Assembly (NCBI GenBank): GCA_944390505.1
Contig: CALXQF010000067.1
Location: 1-7,211 of the forward strand
DNA: 7,211 nt
Source: an uncultured Clostridia bacterium
Lineage (GTDB): Bacteria > Bacillota > Clostridia > TANB77 > CAG-508
Direction: 5' to 3'
Shown here: piece by piece, positions 5,939 to 7,211 of the stretch
How positions within the stretch are numbered: the first letter of the stretch is position 1
Layout of the letters: each line of letters opens with the position of its first letter
The notes under the pieces: model-generated
What the model was told of the DNA's origin: nothing
The model's database searches: none
Seen by the model: only the letters and a program-made list of their open reading frames with translations
Translations under genes and position numbers: made by a program

Positions 5939-5969
5939 ATTTGTCATGAAAACTTAATCTATTTGTCAT
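5939..5969 (-). repeat. Pair of 9-bp direct repeats upstream of the promoter
   Basis: ATGACAAAT occurs twice on the minus strand, at 5969-5961 and 5947-5939, with starts 22 bp apart (about two helical turns). The pair lies about 22 bp upstream of the -35 box, where activator sites often sit. No regulator can be named. Confidence 0.35.
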
Positions 5970-5987
5970 TATTTTGTAATATTCCTT

Positions 5988-6002
5988 GTTACTATTCACA
6001 GC
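5988..6002 (+). repeat. Short repeat, inverted copy
   Basis: GTTACTATTCACAGC here is complementary at 14 of 15 positions to GCTGTGAATTGTAAC at 6048-6062, with 45 bases between. In RNA read through from trmFO, it could pair with either of the two other copies. No T-run follows, so this is not a standard intrinsic terminator. Confidence 0.5.
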
Positions 6003-6044
6003 ACAATTTATTTTATGTAACTGATATATATGTATTTAGCATTA

Positions 6045-6065
6045 ATAGCTGTGAATTGTAACTAT
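6045..6065 (-). repeat. Short 21-bp repeat, copy 1
   Basis: On the minus strand this reads ATAGTTACAATTCACAGCTAT. It matches 6093-6113 at 20 of 21 positions and lies 48 bp from it. The repeat is an imperfect palindrome: ATAG at one end and CTAT at the other, with a short stem possible in the transcript. Confidence 0.65.
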
Positions 6066-6090
6066 TCCTTCTATTTGGAATGTTTTTTAT

Positions 6091-7211
6091 TTATAGCTGT
6101 GAATTGCAACTATATCTTTCCAAATCTTCTAATGCTCTATCTGCTAATTTTGTATATTTCAACTTTTTATCTCGTATTTCTTCTGGCAATTGAGGTAAAA
6201 TGCCAAAGTTGGCATTCATTGGCTGGAATTTTTCATTTGGTGTGGAAATATAACTTGCTAAAGCTCCTATCATAGTTGTTTTCGGAAAGATAATGCTATC
6301 TTTACTTCTATTTTTTTCTAACTCTTTTTTATCTAATTCGTTGCATTTCTTTGTCTCTATTTCATCAAAAATTGATTTTCTTGATGCTAATTTTGTATTA
6401 TCCTCATTTTCATTTTGCTTTTCCCCTTCTATTTTCTTTATTCTTTCATATTTTTTAGATGCATTAAGTGCTGCAACCACCCCAGAAGAGATAGACTCTA
6501 CATAGCCTTCTACTCCTGTAATTTGTCCGGCAAAGTATAGATTGGAGTTCTTTTTAAAACAATATGTTTCATCTAATAATTCTGGTGAATTAATATAAGT
6601 ATTTCTATGCATTACTCCAAATTTCATAAAGCTAGCATTTTCTAGTCCTGGTATTTTGCTAAAAACTCTTTGTTGTTCCCCATATTTTAAATTTGTTTGA
6701 AATCCTACCATGTTGAACAAGTTACCTTCACTATTATCTTGTCTTAATTGTACCACAGCATAAGGTCTTTTGCCTGTTCTAGGATCAGTAAAACCTACTG
6801 GTTTGAGAGGTCCAAATCTTAATGTATCTTTTCCTCTTTTTGCCATAATTTCAATTGGCATACACCCTTCAAATAGCTCTTTTTTCTCAAACTCATGAAG
6901 AGTAACTACTTCAGCATTTACTAATTCTGTCCAAAAAACTTCATATTCTTCTTGGTTCATTGGCAAATTTAAGTAGCTAGCTCCATTTTGTGTTTGAATT
7001 CTTTTTATCCATTCCTCCTGTGTTTCTTCTTTTCCTCGCTCTTGTTCATATCTTTCTCCCCAAAAGGCAATATTCATATTAATAGAATTTTTTTCTATAA
7101 TTGGTGCAGCAGCATCAAAAAAATATAGTTTGTCACTTCCTGTTAAGTTTGCAATTTCAGTAGATAAGTTTTCAGAAGTCAGTGGCCCTGTTGCAACAAT
7201 CACAATTCCTT
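6091..7211 (-). CDS. trmFO: Folate-dependent tRNA (uracil-54-C5) methyltransferase, 5' end missing
   Basis: TrmFO is a cytoplasmic flavoprotein that makes ribothymidine at position 54 of tRNA, using methylenetetrahydrofolate and reduced FAD. The first 130 or so residues, including the FAD-binding GxGxxG motif, lie beyond the right edge. Recognisable parts: IVATGPLTSENL, YFFDAAAPIIEK, FEGCMPIEIMAKRG with the family's conserved redox cysteine (C226 in B. subtilis), FGPLKPVGFTDPRTGKRPYAVVQLRQD, GVMHRNTYINSP, YFAGQITGVEGYVES and FQPMNANFGILP. Compared with B. subtilis TrmFO from memory, two insertions stand out: about 17 residues near 6980-7050, and about 40-45 charged residues near 6298-6444. 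The last codons (RYSCNSQL) come from a short repeat found again 48 bp downstream. The reading frame is open to the window edge; the GTG at 7203-7201 is an internal valine codon, not a start. Confidence 0.96.
   Translation of the reverse strand, partial: GIVIVATGPLTSENLSTEIANLTGSDKLYFFDAAAPIIEKNSINMNIAFWGERYEQERGKEETQEEWIKRIQTQNGASYLNLPMNQEEYEVFWTELVNAEVVTLHEFEKKELFEGCMPIEIMAKRGKDTLRFGPLKPVGFTDPRTGKRPYAVVQLRQDNSEGNLFNMVGFQTNLKYGEQQRVFSKIPGLENASFMKFGVMHRNTYINSPELLDETYCFKKNSNLYFAGQITGVEGYVESISSGVVAALNASKKYERIKKIEGEKQNENEDNTKLASRKSIFDEIETKKCNELDKKELEKNRSKDSIIFPKTTMIGALASYISTPNEKFQPMNANFGILPQLPEEIRDKKLKYTKLADRALEDLERYSCNSQL
6093..6113 (-). repeat. Short 21-bp repeat, copy 2, inside the 3' end of trmFO
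   Basis: On the minus strand this reads ATAGTTGCAATTCACAGCTAT and encodes the last residues of TrmFO; the stop codon TAA (6093-6091) overlaps its final base. Its closest partner is at 6045-6065 and an inverted copy is at 5988-6002. In the transcript it can form a 7-bp stem with one G-U pair. Confidence 0.65.

Noticed and set aside
5600..5949. Plus-strand ORFs opposite the coiled-coil gene
   Set aside because: They are rich in F, L and S, as expected for the antisense of a K/E-rich gene, and have no ribosome binding site.
5988..6062. Intrinsic terminator of trmFO formed by the inverted short repeats
   Set aside because: The loop is about 45 bases and no T-run follows the second arm on the transcribed strand.
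6041..6118. A two-repeat CRISPR array
   Set aside because: Period is 48 bp with only 21-22 well-matched bases, one copy lies inside trmFO, there are only two direct copies and there are no cas genes in the window.
7201..7203. GTG as the start of trmFO
   Set aside because: The frame stays open to the window edge and the residues before and after belong to the internal ATGPLTS block of TrmFO.

Overview
The window is AT-rich DNA in which every convincing gene lies on the minus strand. Gene content and style (very low GC, strong AGGAGG ribosome binding sites, a 137-residue S12 of the Firmicutes type, a folate-dependent TrmFO) point to a low-GC Gram-positive, most likely an uncultured gut-type Clostridia member. 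The exact taxon cannot be read from the sequence.

Read in the direction of transcription (high to low coordinates), the window holds: (1) the 3' three quarters of trmFO (tRNA U54 methylation), cut by the window edge and ending in a short repeated sequence; (2) a two-gene unit with its own promoter, encoding a 45-residue acidic peptide and a 408-residue coiled-coil protein of unknown function; (3) a strong promoter with an upstream A/T tract, followed by a leader of three overlapping hairpins; (4) the str operon rpsL-rpsG-fusA, all three genes starting with GTG; (5) an internal promoter and the first 161 codons of tuf, which runs off the left edge. The translation genes work together in the ribosome: S12 and S7 are in the 30S subunit, EF-G drives translocation and EF-Tu delivers aminoacyl-tRNA. 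TrmFO modifies the tRNA substrate.

The most notable structure is a pair of 126-bp direct repeats (2940-3065 and 3706-3831), each flush with the stop codon of a ribosomal protein gene and together bracketing rpsG. Each can fold along its whole length into a rod-like hairpin. Of the 13 differences between them, eight fall into four compensatory base-pair changes, which points to selection or a copying mechanism acting on structure. Other points of interest are the hairpin-rich rpsL leader whose first hairpin begins about where transcription should start, a short repeat present in three copies (one inverted, one forming the end of TrmFO), and lysine/glutamate-rich insertions in TrmFO. rpoB/rpoC, the usual upstream neighbours of the str operon, are not present here; the coiled-coil unit and trmFO take their place. 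No intergenic stretch exceeds 300 bases.
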